Assembly: GCA_018398585.1 (NCBI GenBank)
Contig: JAGTTD010000013.1
Coordinates: forward strand, 8,342,492 to 8,406,491
From: Simmondsia chinensis
Taxonomy: Eukaryota; Streptophyta; Magnoliopsida; Caryophyllales; Simmondsiaceae
Direction of reading: 5' to 3'
Length of the DNA stretch: 64,000 nt
Shown here piece by piece: positions 45,791 through 56,060 of this stretch (position 1 is its first letter; each line of letters begins with the position of its first letter). Under the pieces are notes generated by a model. That model made no database searches and had not been told where the DNA came from. It saw nothing but the letters and a program-made list of their open reading frames with translations. Position numbers and translations under genes: made by a program.

Positions 45791-46647
45791 TGTTAGAAAA
45801 AATAGTAGTAAAACAATGAAAACACTTATGTAAAATTGCTGTAAAACTAGGCAGCAAAAATATCTAAAAGCGATACTCAAAATATTAGCAAAAGTGGGGA
45901 AAGAGGCTAGAATACCAAAGAGCAATTAGAAAGATCTTACAAAACAATGATATCGCGCCATGTTAAATGCCACTGTCCTAAAAGACGATTTCGCCGCTGC
46001 TACGGTGCATATAGTATAACCGGCGGCTGTCCTCCAGGATTAACGCGATCCTACTCTTAACGCGCACTTGTTAATTGCCAGGTAGGAGTGCCTTGAACTT
46101 TGCCCAAAGATTTGAGGAGAAAGAGTATCTAGCATAAAACAACAACCGGAGGCCGACACGGATTGATTCAAGCGCAAACCGTAAGAAGAGAAGAATGATC
46201 TGATACACAGCACAAAGCCCAAACCAGATCTGAAATGTGTCGTTTCAGACTTGCACACGAAATCAGTCCCTTCACATATGAGATTCAAGTGTTCAATTTT
46301 GGAGAGGAAAATATTTGAGATTCTTTGTTCTTTTTTCCTTAAAGAATAATCTTTACTGAGAAATTTAAGAGGGAGAGAGAGAGGAAATGGTGGACAGTTA
46401 TTTGTGTAACGTGCAGTATGATATATATATACGTAGGCAATTGTAACGGTCAATAATGGACGCAATAAATCGTAACGGTAAAATAACGGATGTAATAAAT
46501 TGCAACGGCTATATTATTAATTCATTTCCCAACGATCACAATTTTAATGACCCCTCAACGGCTTATAACAGTAAACGGTCAGTAAATAGGCAGGGTTAAA
46601 ATATTTTCCGACAACACTTATGTTTAGCTTGTATTATTTTTCCAACA
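45791..46647 (-). mobile_element. Solo LTR, 857 bp, with 5-bp TSD
   Basis: Begins TGTTAGAAAA and ends TTTTTCCAACA, flanked by ATATC (45786-45790 and 46648-46652). In minus orientation it begins TGTTGGAAAAATAATACAAG and has a TATATATAT promoter-like stretch (about 46422) followed by a CT-rich leader, which fits an LTR transcribed on the minus strand. No internal region or second LTR is present, so LTR-LTR recombination has removed the element body. The 141-codon frame at 46040-46465 is incidental. Confidence 0.8.
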
Positions 46648-47220
46648 ATATCTATTATATGCAAATCTTGCCTTATTTCTTCACAGTTATGCATGTATCT
46701 CGTGTCAACACGGATTCTTTAAGTGGGTGACGCATCGAGGATGATGCCCTGATGCATAGGAGCCTTCAGGTATGACATTTCAGTGCTAGACTCAAAATTA
46801 GTTGATCCATGTTGTTGGACAAGCACTCGGTAAATGAATAAGGGAGGACCTTATTGTTCAAATCAATGCTGTATCGTAATGCTGTTCTTTTTTTTTTGAA
46901 CCACTATCTTATTGTTGTGCTTAGTCTTTGTTGGTAAGTCCAAGAATATGAAAAGAAAATATAGAAGTATAAAAAGAGAAGTAAAAAAAAGAAAAAAATG
47001 GATGAGAGGAGTCAAAGACTAGGATGTTAAGAAAGGACAAAGAACCATAGAAATGGAAAGGGTAAAAAAGGTGAAAAAAGATTATATGTCTCGTGTCAAA
47101 ATTGTTTGAAATTCGAAGAAAAGCAAAATATGGTGTTTGCCTCTACAAATTGGTGTGGGAGCATGGTCAAATGGTAGGGAGAAGAAGAGGAAGAAATTGA
47201 GGAGAAAAAAATTTGTATGA

Positions 47221-47229
47221 GATTGTTTA
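47221..47229. repeat. Left TSD of the fold-back element
   Basis: GATTGTTTA, matching GATTGTTTT at 53325-53333 at 8 of 9 bases. Confidence 0.75.
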
Positions 47230-47710
47230 ATTTTTCAAAATAGCACGTTTGGTAATTTTTTTTTCAAAATAGCTTGTAAAAATTCAAAATTACCAAAATA
47301 ACACACGAAAATTCGAAATTACCAAAATAGCATGCCCAGTCAGCATGGCACTGCCACGTCAGCAGGGGCATTTTGGTCATTTTTATTTTTAAAAATTAAA
47401 AAAAGGAAAATTAGTTTTTTGTTTTGTTTTGTTTTTTTTTTACGCATGCAACAACTTTTCACGAAGATGTAAAAAAGGTAATTGTCTAAATTTTTGTATC
47501 GTATTATATGGATATTATTATTTGATATATATAAATTTATCTAATTTATAAAATGTATTGTCCAAAAAAATATATTTACACTTAATATTGTTGTTATATA
47601 TCGAAATTTATGTGTCATATAAACTAAAATATTTTTTTGAACACCATAAAAATAATAATAAAATATTTAGAATATTAAAAATACAACTATTTTAAGGAAA
47701 AACCAGTATA

Positions 47711-49365
47711 GATGCATAATGAAGTCATTAGTGTAACGTGAATCCATAGTTATTAGAAAAATGACATAAAAATTAAAAATTTCTTCATGTATAACTATGT
47801 AGTACAAGCTAGTAGAACCTTGTGGTACATTTACTTAAAAGTTATGGTACATTTACTGAAAACTCGTGGCACATTTAGTTAAAAGTCATGGTACATTTAC
47901 TTCGAACTCGTGGCACATTTCTAAAATTCATTCCAAATGTGTTCAAACTAAGTTGAGGTACCTTTAAGACTATTAGAGATCTTTAATGAAGTCATTTAGT
48001 ATAGCATAATCCATAATTATTGGAAAAAATGGCATCAAAATTAAAGATTTCTTCATTTATAACTATGTGGTACAAGCCAGTAGAACCTTGTGCTACATTT
48101 AGTTTAAAGTAGAGATACATTTAGTTAAAACTCGTGGTACATTTATAAAATTAACGCCAAATGGGTCCAAAATAAGTTGGGGTATATTTAGGACCACTAT
48201 AGATGCTTAATAAAGTCATTAGTGCAACATAATCTAATAATTAGTAGAAAAATGGTGTAAGAATTAGAGATTCTTTCAAGTATAAGTATATGAAACAAGC
48301 CAGTAGGATCTTGTGGTACATTTAGTTAAAAATCGTAGTACATTTACTTAAAACTCATGGTACATTTCAAAAATTAATTCCAAATGGGTACAAGCTAAAT
48401 TGGGGTACCTTTAGGACCATTAGAGAATCTTAATAAAGTTATTAGTGTAACGTAATCCCATAATTAGTGAAAAAATGGTATCAAAATTAAAGATTCCTTT
48501 ATTTATAACTATGTAGTATAAGCTAGCAGAACCTTGTGATACATTTAGTTTAAAGTAGAGGTACATTTAGTTAAAATCCGTGGTACATTTATAAAACTAA
48601 CTCCAAATGGGTTCAAACTAAGTTGGGGTACATTTAGGACCATTAGAGATTTTTAATAAAGTCATTAGTGTAACGCAATCCCATAATTAGTGGAAAATTA
48701 GCACAAAAATAAGTGATTCCTTTATATATAACTATGTGGTACAAGCTAGCATAACCTTATGGACATTTAGTTTAAGGTAGACGTATATTTAGTTAAATGC
48801 GTGATATATCTTTAAAACTAACTCCAAATGGATGAAAAATAAGTTGGGGCACATTTAGGACTAATATTGAAGCTTAATGAAGTCACTAATTTAACATAAT
48901 CCCATAATTAGTGGGAAAATGGCATAAAAATTGAAGATTCTTTTATATATACCTATATGGTATAAGTTAGTAGGGCCTTGTGATACATTTAGTTAAAAGT
49001 TATGTTACATTTAGTTAAAACTAGTAGTACATTTCTAAAACTAACTCAAAATGGGCCCAAACAAGGTTGGGCTATATTTAGGACCACTATAGATGCTTAA
49101 TGAAGTCATTAATGTAATATAATCTCATAATCAATGAAAAAATGGTGTAAAAATTAAAGATTTCTTCATGTACAATTATGTGATACAAGTTAGTAAAACC
49201 TTATGGTACATAAGTTAAAAGTCATGGTAAATTTCTAAAATTAATTTCAAATGGGTCCAAACTAAGTTAGGATACTTATAGGACCATTAGAGAGTCTGAA
49301 TGAAGTCATTAGTGTAACGTAATCTCATAAGTAGTGGAAAAATGGCTTCAAAACTAAAGGTTACT
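47711..49365 (+). repeat. Tandem array of ~222-bp units, left arm of the fold-back
   Basis: Unit starts at about 47711, 47979, 48202, 48424, 48648, 48869, 49092 and 49293. Each unit contains AATGAAGTCATTAGTGTAAC, an ATAATTAGTGGAAAAATGG region and two or three sub-repeats of GGTACATTTAGTTAAAA. The first unit is longer by one sub-repeat. Confidence 0.85.
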
Positions 49366-49567
49366 TCACTAAGCCATTTTTCACTAAATGGAATTATGTT
49401 ACACTAATGATTTTATTAAGCGTCTAAAATGGTTCTAAATGTACTCCAACTTATTTTAGACCTATTTGGAGTTAGTTTTATAAACGTGCTACGAGTTTTA
49501 ACTAAATGTACCTCTATTTTAAACTAAATGTACCATAAGGTTCTACTAGCTCGTACCACATAGTTAT

Positions 49568-49719
49568 TGTAAGATTGATGTTGTGGACCATACCTAATAG
49601 GGTTGGTGAGGCATATATTTATAGTAATGAAAATAGGAATAATTACAGAATATTTGCAGAATCATATCAGGATAATATTATAATAATATCAGGATAATAT
49701 CGTAATAATATCCCTAATA
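49568..49719 (-). repeat. 3' LTR of Copia copy C (152 bp)
   Basis: In element orientation TATTAGGGATATT...ATCTTACA, preceded by the purine-rich tract GATTGAGGGGGCG. Confidence 0.88.
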
Positions 49720-49757
49720 CGCCCCCTCAATCTGTGCGAGGGGGACCAATGTACAGA

Positions 49758-51410
49758 TTAGCTTTGGTAGTAGAAGCGATCAGTAGCCAACCCTTTGGTG
49801 AATATGTCAGCAACCTGTTTGGTGGTTGGGGTGTATCGAACCTGGATATCACCCTTAACAACTTTCTCAGGAACATAGTGAAAATCAACATCCACATGCT
49901 TGCTGCGATCATTGAAAATAAGATTGGCAGCCAAGTAGGTAGTAGAAACATTATCACAGTATACAACTATTGGGCCAGAGTGATGTAGACCTAAATCATG
50001 CATGAGGTATCGAATCCAATCACATTCAGTGATAACCTTGGCGACAGCTCGATATTTAGACTCGGTAGGGGACTTAGAGACTGTAGGCTGCTTCTTTGCA
50101 CGCCATGAAATGAGGTTGGGACCAAGGAACAAGGCAAAACCCGTAGTGGAGCGGCGAGTGTCAAGATAGCCACCCCAGTCAGCATCAGCATATGCAGTAA
50201 CAGATGTGCAGGAACCCGGAGCTATAGTGAGACCATGATTGGGCGTGAGCTTAAGGTATCGTAGGATGCGTTTAACCATCTGCCAATGGGAAGTAGAGGG
50301 AGCATGCATGAACTGAGATACACGATTAACTGCGTATGCAATGTCCGGATGGGTCATGGTGAAGTACTGGAGAGCACCCACCGCACTACGGAACTCGGTC
50401 GGGTTAGGTAGAGGAGACCCATTAGCCATAGAGGGTTGCACCCGAGCTAGTAAGGGGGTTTGTACAGGTTTAGCCTCAAGCATGTCCTGCCGACCTAATA
50501 GGTCAAGGGTGTATTTATGTTGGGAAAGAAAAAGGCCATGGTAGGTGCGTTTGGTTTCGATTCCAAGGAAGTAATGAAGGGGGCCGAGATCTTTCATTGC
50601 AAATTGGGTTGAAAGAGAGGCAGTGAGGCGAGCGAGTAGGGAAGAGTCGGAACCCGTGAGGATAATGTCATCCACATACAGTAGGAGGCACACAATGGCA
50701 GTAGGGGACCAATGTATGAAAAGCGAGGGATTAGCCTTAGTATAATAGAAACCCAAACTATAGAGAAAAGTGCTAAACCTATGAAACCAAGCTCGTGGTG
50801 CCTACTTAAGGCCATGTAGAGCCTTGCGCAGGCGGCATACATGTGTGGGAAATTTCAGGTGGATGAACTCGGGAGGTTGTCGCATGTATACTTCTTCATT
50901 TAGAAAACCATATAAAAAGGCGTTTTTAACGTCTAGTTGGCGAATGGGCCACTTGTTAGTGACAGCAAGGGCAAGGATGAACCTGATGGTGGTCGGTTTA
51001 ACAACAGGGCTAAATGTTTCAAAGTAGTCAAGGCCCTCATGCTGGTGAAAACCCTGAGCAATAAGACGGGCCTTAAATGGATCAACAGAGCCACCGAGTT
51101 TATACTTGACTTTGTACTTCCAAGTACTACCGACCATATTTTGAGAAGAAGAGGCAGGAACAAGGTCCCATGTTTGGTTTTGAATGAGGGCATTGAATTC
51201 CTCAGCCATGGCCTCCTGCCACTGAGGATTCTTAGCCGCTTGAGAAAAATAAGTAGGTTCCTGAACCACAACAACTGAGCTAAGGGACAGAATGTGTTTG
51301 GAATTGCGTATCCCATCCTTAAGACGGATGCGCATGGGATGGACATTAGACACGAGAGGGGCACAATCGGGAGTAGGGGAGGGACTAGGAGGACCGTCCA
51401 AGGAGGTCAC
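49758..51410 (-). pseudogene. Copia copy C: reverse transcriptase and RNase H, one nonsense codon
   Basis: One minus-strand frame of 551 codons with a single TAG at 50802-50804, replacing Gln in the conserved KQAPRAW motif. RT motifs before it: LVPASSSQN, KARLIAQGFHQ, QLDVKNAFLYG. After it: YVDD in LLLYVDDIILTG, GPLHYFLGIE, and RNase H-type YADADWGG, TESKYRA, YCDN and HVDVDFHYVPE, ending ADIFTKGL. Apart from the stop, RT/RNase H is the best preserved of the three copies. Integrase is absent, so the element could not move by itself. Confidence 0.9.
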
Positions 51411-51480
51411 AGAAGGTCCAGTTGGGGGTTCCTAATGTGCGCCCCTTGAGGCGACACCTTCACGCGTCCCGACCGTGCCA

Positions 51481-51783
51481 TTAGAGGGGACGAATAATTG
51501 GAGAAATTAAAGGAAGAAAACCGGAGGAGAAGAGACCGTGAGATGTAGAAGACATGACCAGATCAATGTAAGATGAGGGGAGTGGCGGTAGGGAGAAGCC
51601 ACCAGAGGCAAGAGGGGCGACCGACGGCACAACGGTGGTAGCCACGGGAGGGGAGGAGGTCACGGCGGTGACAGGACCCGATTGAGGAGGTGAGGGGTGC
51701 CATGGCCAATGGAGAGGACCGGTGACTGGGGAGAGGGGAGGATATATGTCCATATTGGAGAGAGAGAGGGAGGAGGTGGCCAT
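51481..51783 (-). pseudogene. Copia copy C: gag N-terminal remnant
   Basis: MATSSLSLSNMDIYPPLSPV matches the gag start of copy B (MAASSSTLSLSN), followed by a Pro/Ser/Val-rich stretch. The frame ends shortly before the deletion junction to the pol linker. Confidence 0.7.
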
Positions 51784-52020
51784 GGTGGTCAGCGGCTGTC
51801 AGACTGAGGCAAAGGCGACGACGACGGCGACGGGGCAGAGGTGACCGGAGGTCTGGAGGCCGAAACAGAGGTGGTGAAGTAGGGGACCAAGGTGGGGCGG
51901 CCACAAATCAAAGAACAGGGGCTGTCGGAGGGAGAGGGAGGGGGTCGCCGATGGTGGCGGCGGCTGTTTGGGGTTAGGGTTAGGGTTTCTTGAGGAGAAA
52001 ATTGTTTAGGGATTGATATT

Positions 52021-52032
52021 GCTCTGGTATCA
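52021..52032 (-). other. Primer binding site of Copia copy C
   Basis: Minus strand TGATACCAGAGC, two bases different from TGGTATCAGAGC, directly inside the LTR. Confidence 0.8.
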
Positions 52033-52151
52033 TGTGAGATTGATGTTGTGAAGCATACCCAATGGGGTTGGTGAGACATATGTTTATAGTAATGAAAACT
52101 TGAATAATTATAGGATAATATAGTAATAATATCAGGATAATATCACTAATA
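52033..52151 (-). repeat. 5' LTR of Copia copy C (119 bp)
   Basis: Aligns with 49568-49719 but lacks about 33 bp in its U3-side AT-rich part. Ends TCTCACA next to the primer site. Confidence 0.85.
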
Positions 52152-53540
52152 GTTATAAATGAAAGAATCTTTAATTTTGATGCCATTTTTCCACTAATTA
52201 TCGGATTATGCTATATTATTGACTTCATTAAGGATCTTTAATGGTCTTAAAGACACCTGAACTTAGTTTGAATACATTTTGAATGAGTTTTAATTAGAAA
52301 TGTACCACGAGTTTTAAGCAAATGTGCCACAACTTTTAACTAAATGTACCACAAAATCCTATTAGCTTACCACATAGTTATGCTTGAAAGAATCTTTAAT
52401 TCTTATACCATTTTTTCACTAATTATTGGCTTATGTTGCACTAATGACTTCATTAAGCATCTATAGTGGTCCTCAATTTACATTAACTTATGTTGGACCC
52501 ATTTGGAGTTAGTTTTATAAATGTACCACAAGTTTTAACTAAATATATGTATACTTTAAACTAAATGTACCATAAGATTCTACTAGCTTGCACCATATAG
52601 TTATAAATAAAGGAATCTTTAATTTTGATGCAATTTTCCCAGTAATTATGGGATTATGCTATACTAATAACTTCATTAAGGATATCTAATAGTCTTAAAG
52701 ACACCCGAACATAGTTTGAATATATTTGGAATGAGTTTTAGAAATGTACCATGACTTTACAGTAAATGTACCATGACTTTTAACTAAATATACCACAAGA
52801 TTCTACTAGCTTTTGCCATATAGTTATACATGAAGAAATTAATTTTTACGTCATTTTCCAATAATTATGGGATCACGTTACATTAATTACTTCATTATGC
52901 GTCTATAATGGTTTTTTCTTAAAATAATTATATATTCAACATTATAAATATTTTATTATTATTTTTATGGTGTTCAAGAAAAAATATTTTATTTTATATG
53001 ACACATAAACTTTGATATGTAGCAACAATATTAATAGTAAATATTTTTTTTGGAACACTTTTTAAAAATGAGTAAATTTATGTATATCAAATAGTAATAT
53101 CCATATAATACAATACAAATACCGAGGCAATTACCTTTTTTACATTTTCATGAAAAGTTGCTACACACGTTAAAAAAAAAAAAAAAAAACTTATTTTCCT
53201 TTTTTTAATTTTCACAAATAAAAAATGACCATAATGCCCTTTCTGACCTGGTAGTGCCATGTTGATTGGGCGTGATATTTTGGTAATAAAAACTACCAAA
53301 CATACTATTTTGGAAAATCATCCAGATTGTTTTGTGTATGATTTTGAGGTATATTGGGTTTTAGGTTAAATTTGAGATCATAGTCCAAAATTTTAGTAGT
53401 GAGAGTTTAATACCCAATAGGGTTCATGCTTTTTTTCTTCTAGTTGAGAGAAGGTTTCCACATAAAAATTTCGTCTATTGTTTCATTATTTATTTTTATT
53501 TTACACTTTCGTTTGTATTTGATTAGTAATATTCCCAACA

Positions 53541-56060
53541 TTGTCCTATGTATTTTGTAAGAAGAAACCCAAAACATAAAAACAATTTTAATAAATTATG
53601 AAAAAAAGGAGATTTTGGAATTAAATTTGAAAGAAATAAGATAAACCATAGGAAATTTTCAAAAAAATCTTCTATTTCAAATGAACTCAGTACATTAATA
53701 TGATACTAGGTTTCTTCCCGTGCGATGTAAAGTTAGTTTTTGTTGTATATTGTATTTTGTAACTATGAAATATATTTTATTTTGTACATTGTTTTGTCCA
53801 TTTGTAAAGTATATGAATCAAATTTGTTTTGTATCGCTGAAAATAATGTTTAACATACTTGAATGTTATTCCATTAAATTACCACTACGTAAGTACAATG
53901 AAAATGAATTCTTCATTACTTTCATGGTTCTATGTAGCTAATATCATTTCATTCCCTGTAATGAAGGTTATTTTTTAAATTTTTGTTAACAGTTGTTCCA
54001 ATTTGTAAAGGTGAAACTTATTTATTCAAGTACCTTATCTTTTATTGTTTTGTAGTGTTATAGTTTGTTGATTAGGTGGTGATTAATGAATATTATATAA
54101 TGCAAACAAATATGAGCCTAATATTTGTTATATATGTAATTTTTGCTTAGGTATAAAACTTTTTGTATTATTATTACTATTGCTATTACTATTACTATTA
54201 CTATTATTACTATTATTTCTATTATCACTATTATTTTTACTACTATTAATATTAATATTATTATTATTATTAGTTTAAAAATGTATTTTTAAAAATGTTA
54301 TCTATATTGAATAAATAGGCAAAAGTTAATCATTTATCATGATATTTACAGTGAATATTATTTGTAATAGTTTTATACTATGTTATTAAAATGGTACCCA
54401 AATTAACCACATTTTGTGTGTTTAAATGACCAATATTAGCAACTTTCGAAATATAAGAGATATAATATTGTCATGCAACATTTACTAATGTATGTCACCA
54501 TTTTATTTGTTATGCATCTCTTTTAAAGATTGTAACATAATTTATTATTATCCCACGTGACAATGTAATTTCGATCATTACATGGTTTCTTAGAAGTTAT
54601 TTGAGAATAATATTTACTTATGTGCTCTTTTTAGTTTTCGATTTATTGTATCAAAAGCACCAATATCAAAAAAGCTACGTCGAATCAATATTTGAATGTT
54701 AGTATACGAAATTTTAAATAGTATAGTTCAAAGGCAGTTAAGAATTTAATATTTTGCGAGTACATATTGTCATTTTATTTTCTTTTCTTTCAAGATGCTA
54801 TTACTTTTTATTGTTGTTATAGCAAGTAAAACTAATGTGAACATAATAAGCATGATGCAATAAGATGATTGAAAAAATTTATATCATGTCAAAGAGTAAT
54901 AATTTTTAGACCTCTTTCATGCTTATTTTAGTCGCATGGCTGTGGCATATTTTTTTTCCCAAAATACTATAGATTGAAAAGCATATTAATTCAGGTCAAA
55001 CTCATAACTCAGTTGGCACTAAAGCTGTCCTTTTGGCCGCTGCCACTTTACCACTGATTTAAACATATTCTTCTCCCCCCCCCCAAAAAAACCCAAAAAA
55101 GAGTGATTTCATTAACTATATTCATATAACTAATTGGAGTGAGATATTCAAATCGATCTTTATATATTAATTCTAAGTTCCTCCAACTCTCGTAATCCTT
55201 AAAACCTCTAATCCTAAATTCTTATTAGACTTTAGTAATTCGAAGTACTCTTCTCTTCTTAAAACTCACAAAACCTCAATCCCAACATTTCTAAGGGAGT
55301 GTCATTTAGTATTCTTTAATAAAAAAAAAAAGGCAAAATATGTCATTTAATAACAATTAAAATATGTAATTGAAATTACAAATTAAAAAGGGTGTACTTA
55401 AAATCTACCTAAAAACCTCTATGATATAAAAATGTCTAATACTAAAAATCTACTCTTCCAACATCACATAGAAACTAAAATGCAATGCATCCCACTAAGA
55501 CAAAGGATAAATTGCTGGAACAAGGGGCAATTGTGGAGCGATTCAATGTTACTATAAAAAAAATGAGCGTTTCAAAGGGTAAGTATACTATTCCCAATAG
55601 AATATTATATTGATATTAAAAATGATAAAATTTGTTTTGTTAAAACAATGATAAAGTAACATCTGACTTTTATTTGATTATTTAGTTCAATTTTTATCTA
55701 TTGTATGACGTTAAAAAGGTTTGTGTTCCAATTCAATTCATTTCGATTCAGTTAAGATCCGCATAATAATTACCACGAAAATTTTTGCTTCATTTAGAAT
55801 CATGACTGTCTCTATTTTAAAAGGGAATCATTTTCCTTTGGTGGAAAACCTTTTCCATTGAAAAGCAATTTCTGTCTACTAATATGCGACAAATAAGGGA
55901 AAATTGGAAAATTTATTCATTGAATCTACTTTTTCTTCCAAACAAATAGAGTTTAACAGAAAATATTCGAATATAAAACTAATTTAAATCTATAGTCGTT
56001 ATTTTTAAACACAACTTCTCTAGACCCAGGAGGCCACACAGATAGTATCATCCCCAGGCT
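53541..56060. other. AT-rich intergenic region
   Basis: No gene or transposon end recognised. It contains a degenerate (ATT)n/(ATTACT)n microsatellite at 54165-54270. Short frames such as 53720-53941 have no recognisable domain. Confidence 0.6.
54165..54270. repeat. Degenerate ATT/ATTACT microsatellite
   Basis: Runs of ATTACTATTACTATT changing to TATTAATATTATTATT. Confidence 0.85.

Larger units (their letters stand above)
49568..52151 (-). mobile_element. Ty1/copia element, copy C, internally deleted, with 5-bp TSD
   Basis: Minus-strand element with both LTRs and TSD GTTAT (49563-49567 and 52152-52156). Leader and gag N-terminus are joined directly to the integrase-RT linker near 51430-51480. 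Most of gag, the protease and integrase are deleted. RT and RNase H remain in one frame. Same family as copies A and B by LTR, leader and linker. It sits in the right arm of the fold-back element and is therefore younger than it. Confidence 0.92.
49366..52910 (-). repeat. Inverted tandem array, right arm of the fold-back (interrupted by Copia C)
   Basis: The same units in the opposite orientation, about four to five copies. Unit marks CATTAAGCGTCTAAAATGGT, CATTAAGGATCTTTAATGGT, CATTAAGCATCTATAGTGGT and CATTATGCGTCTATAATGGT lie at about 49418, 52227, 52450 and 52891. The array is shorter than that of the left arm. Confidence 0.8.
47230..53324. mobile_element. Fold-back element with tandem-repeat arms, probably Mutator-related
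   Basis: Outer ends (ATTTTTCAAAATAGCACG on the left; ATTTTCCAAAATAGTATG read inward from the right) start inverted repeats that pair along most of the length. Left arm: 47230 to about 49365. Right arm: about 49366-49567, then 52152-53324 after Copia copy C. Each arm has a ~480-bp unique outer part and an inner array of ~222-bp units. Without Copia C the element is about 3.5 kb and carries no coding frame. A 9-bp near-perfect TSD suggests Mutator-like mobilisation by another element's transposase. Confidence 0.78.
46929..53540 (+). mobile_element. Diverged solo LTR split by a fold-back element
   Basis: Left part 46929-47228 (starts TGTTGGTAAG) and right part 53325-53540 (ends TATTCCCAACA). 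The right part resembles the LTR of the gag-only element at 31280: GTCCAAAATTTTAGTAGTGA, CACATAAAAATTTCGT and CATTATTT. Joined without the insertion it would be about 510 bp. No TSD was visible (GTCTT and TTGTC), so it could be a recombinant or old LTR. Confidence 0.65.

Noticed and set aside
46040..46465. 141-codon minus-strand frame
   Set aside because: It lies wholly in the solo LTR and shows no domain; it covers the TATA stretch and leader of that LTR.
53720..53941. 73-codon plus-strand frame
   Set aside because: AT-rich chance frame with no domain, splice or promoter context.
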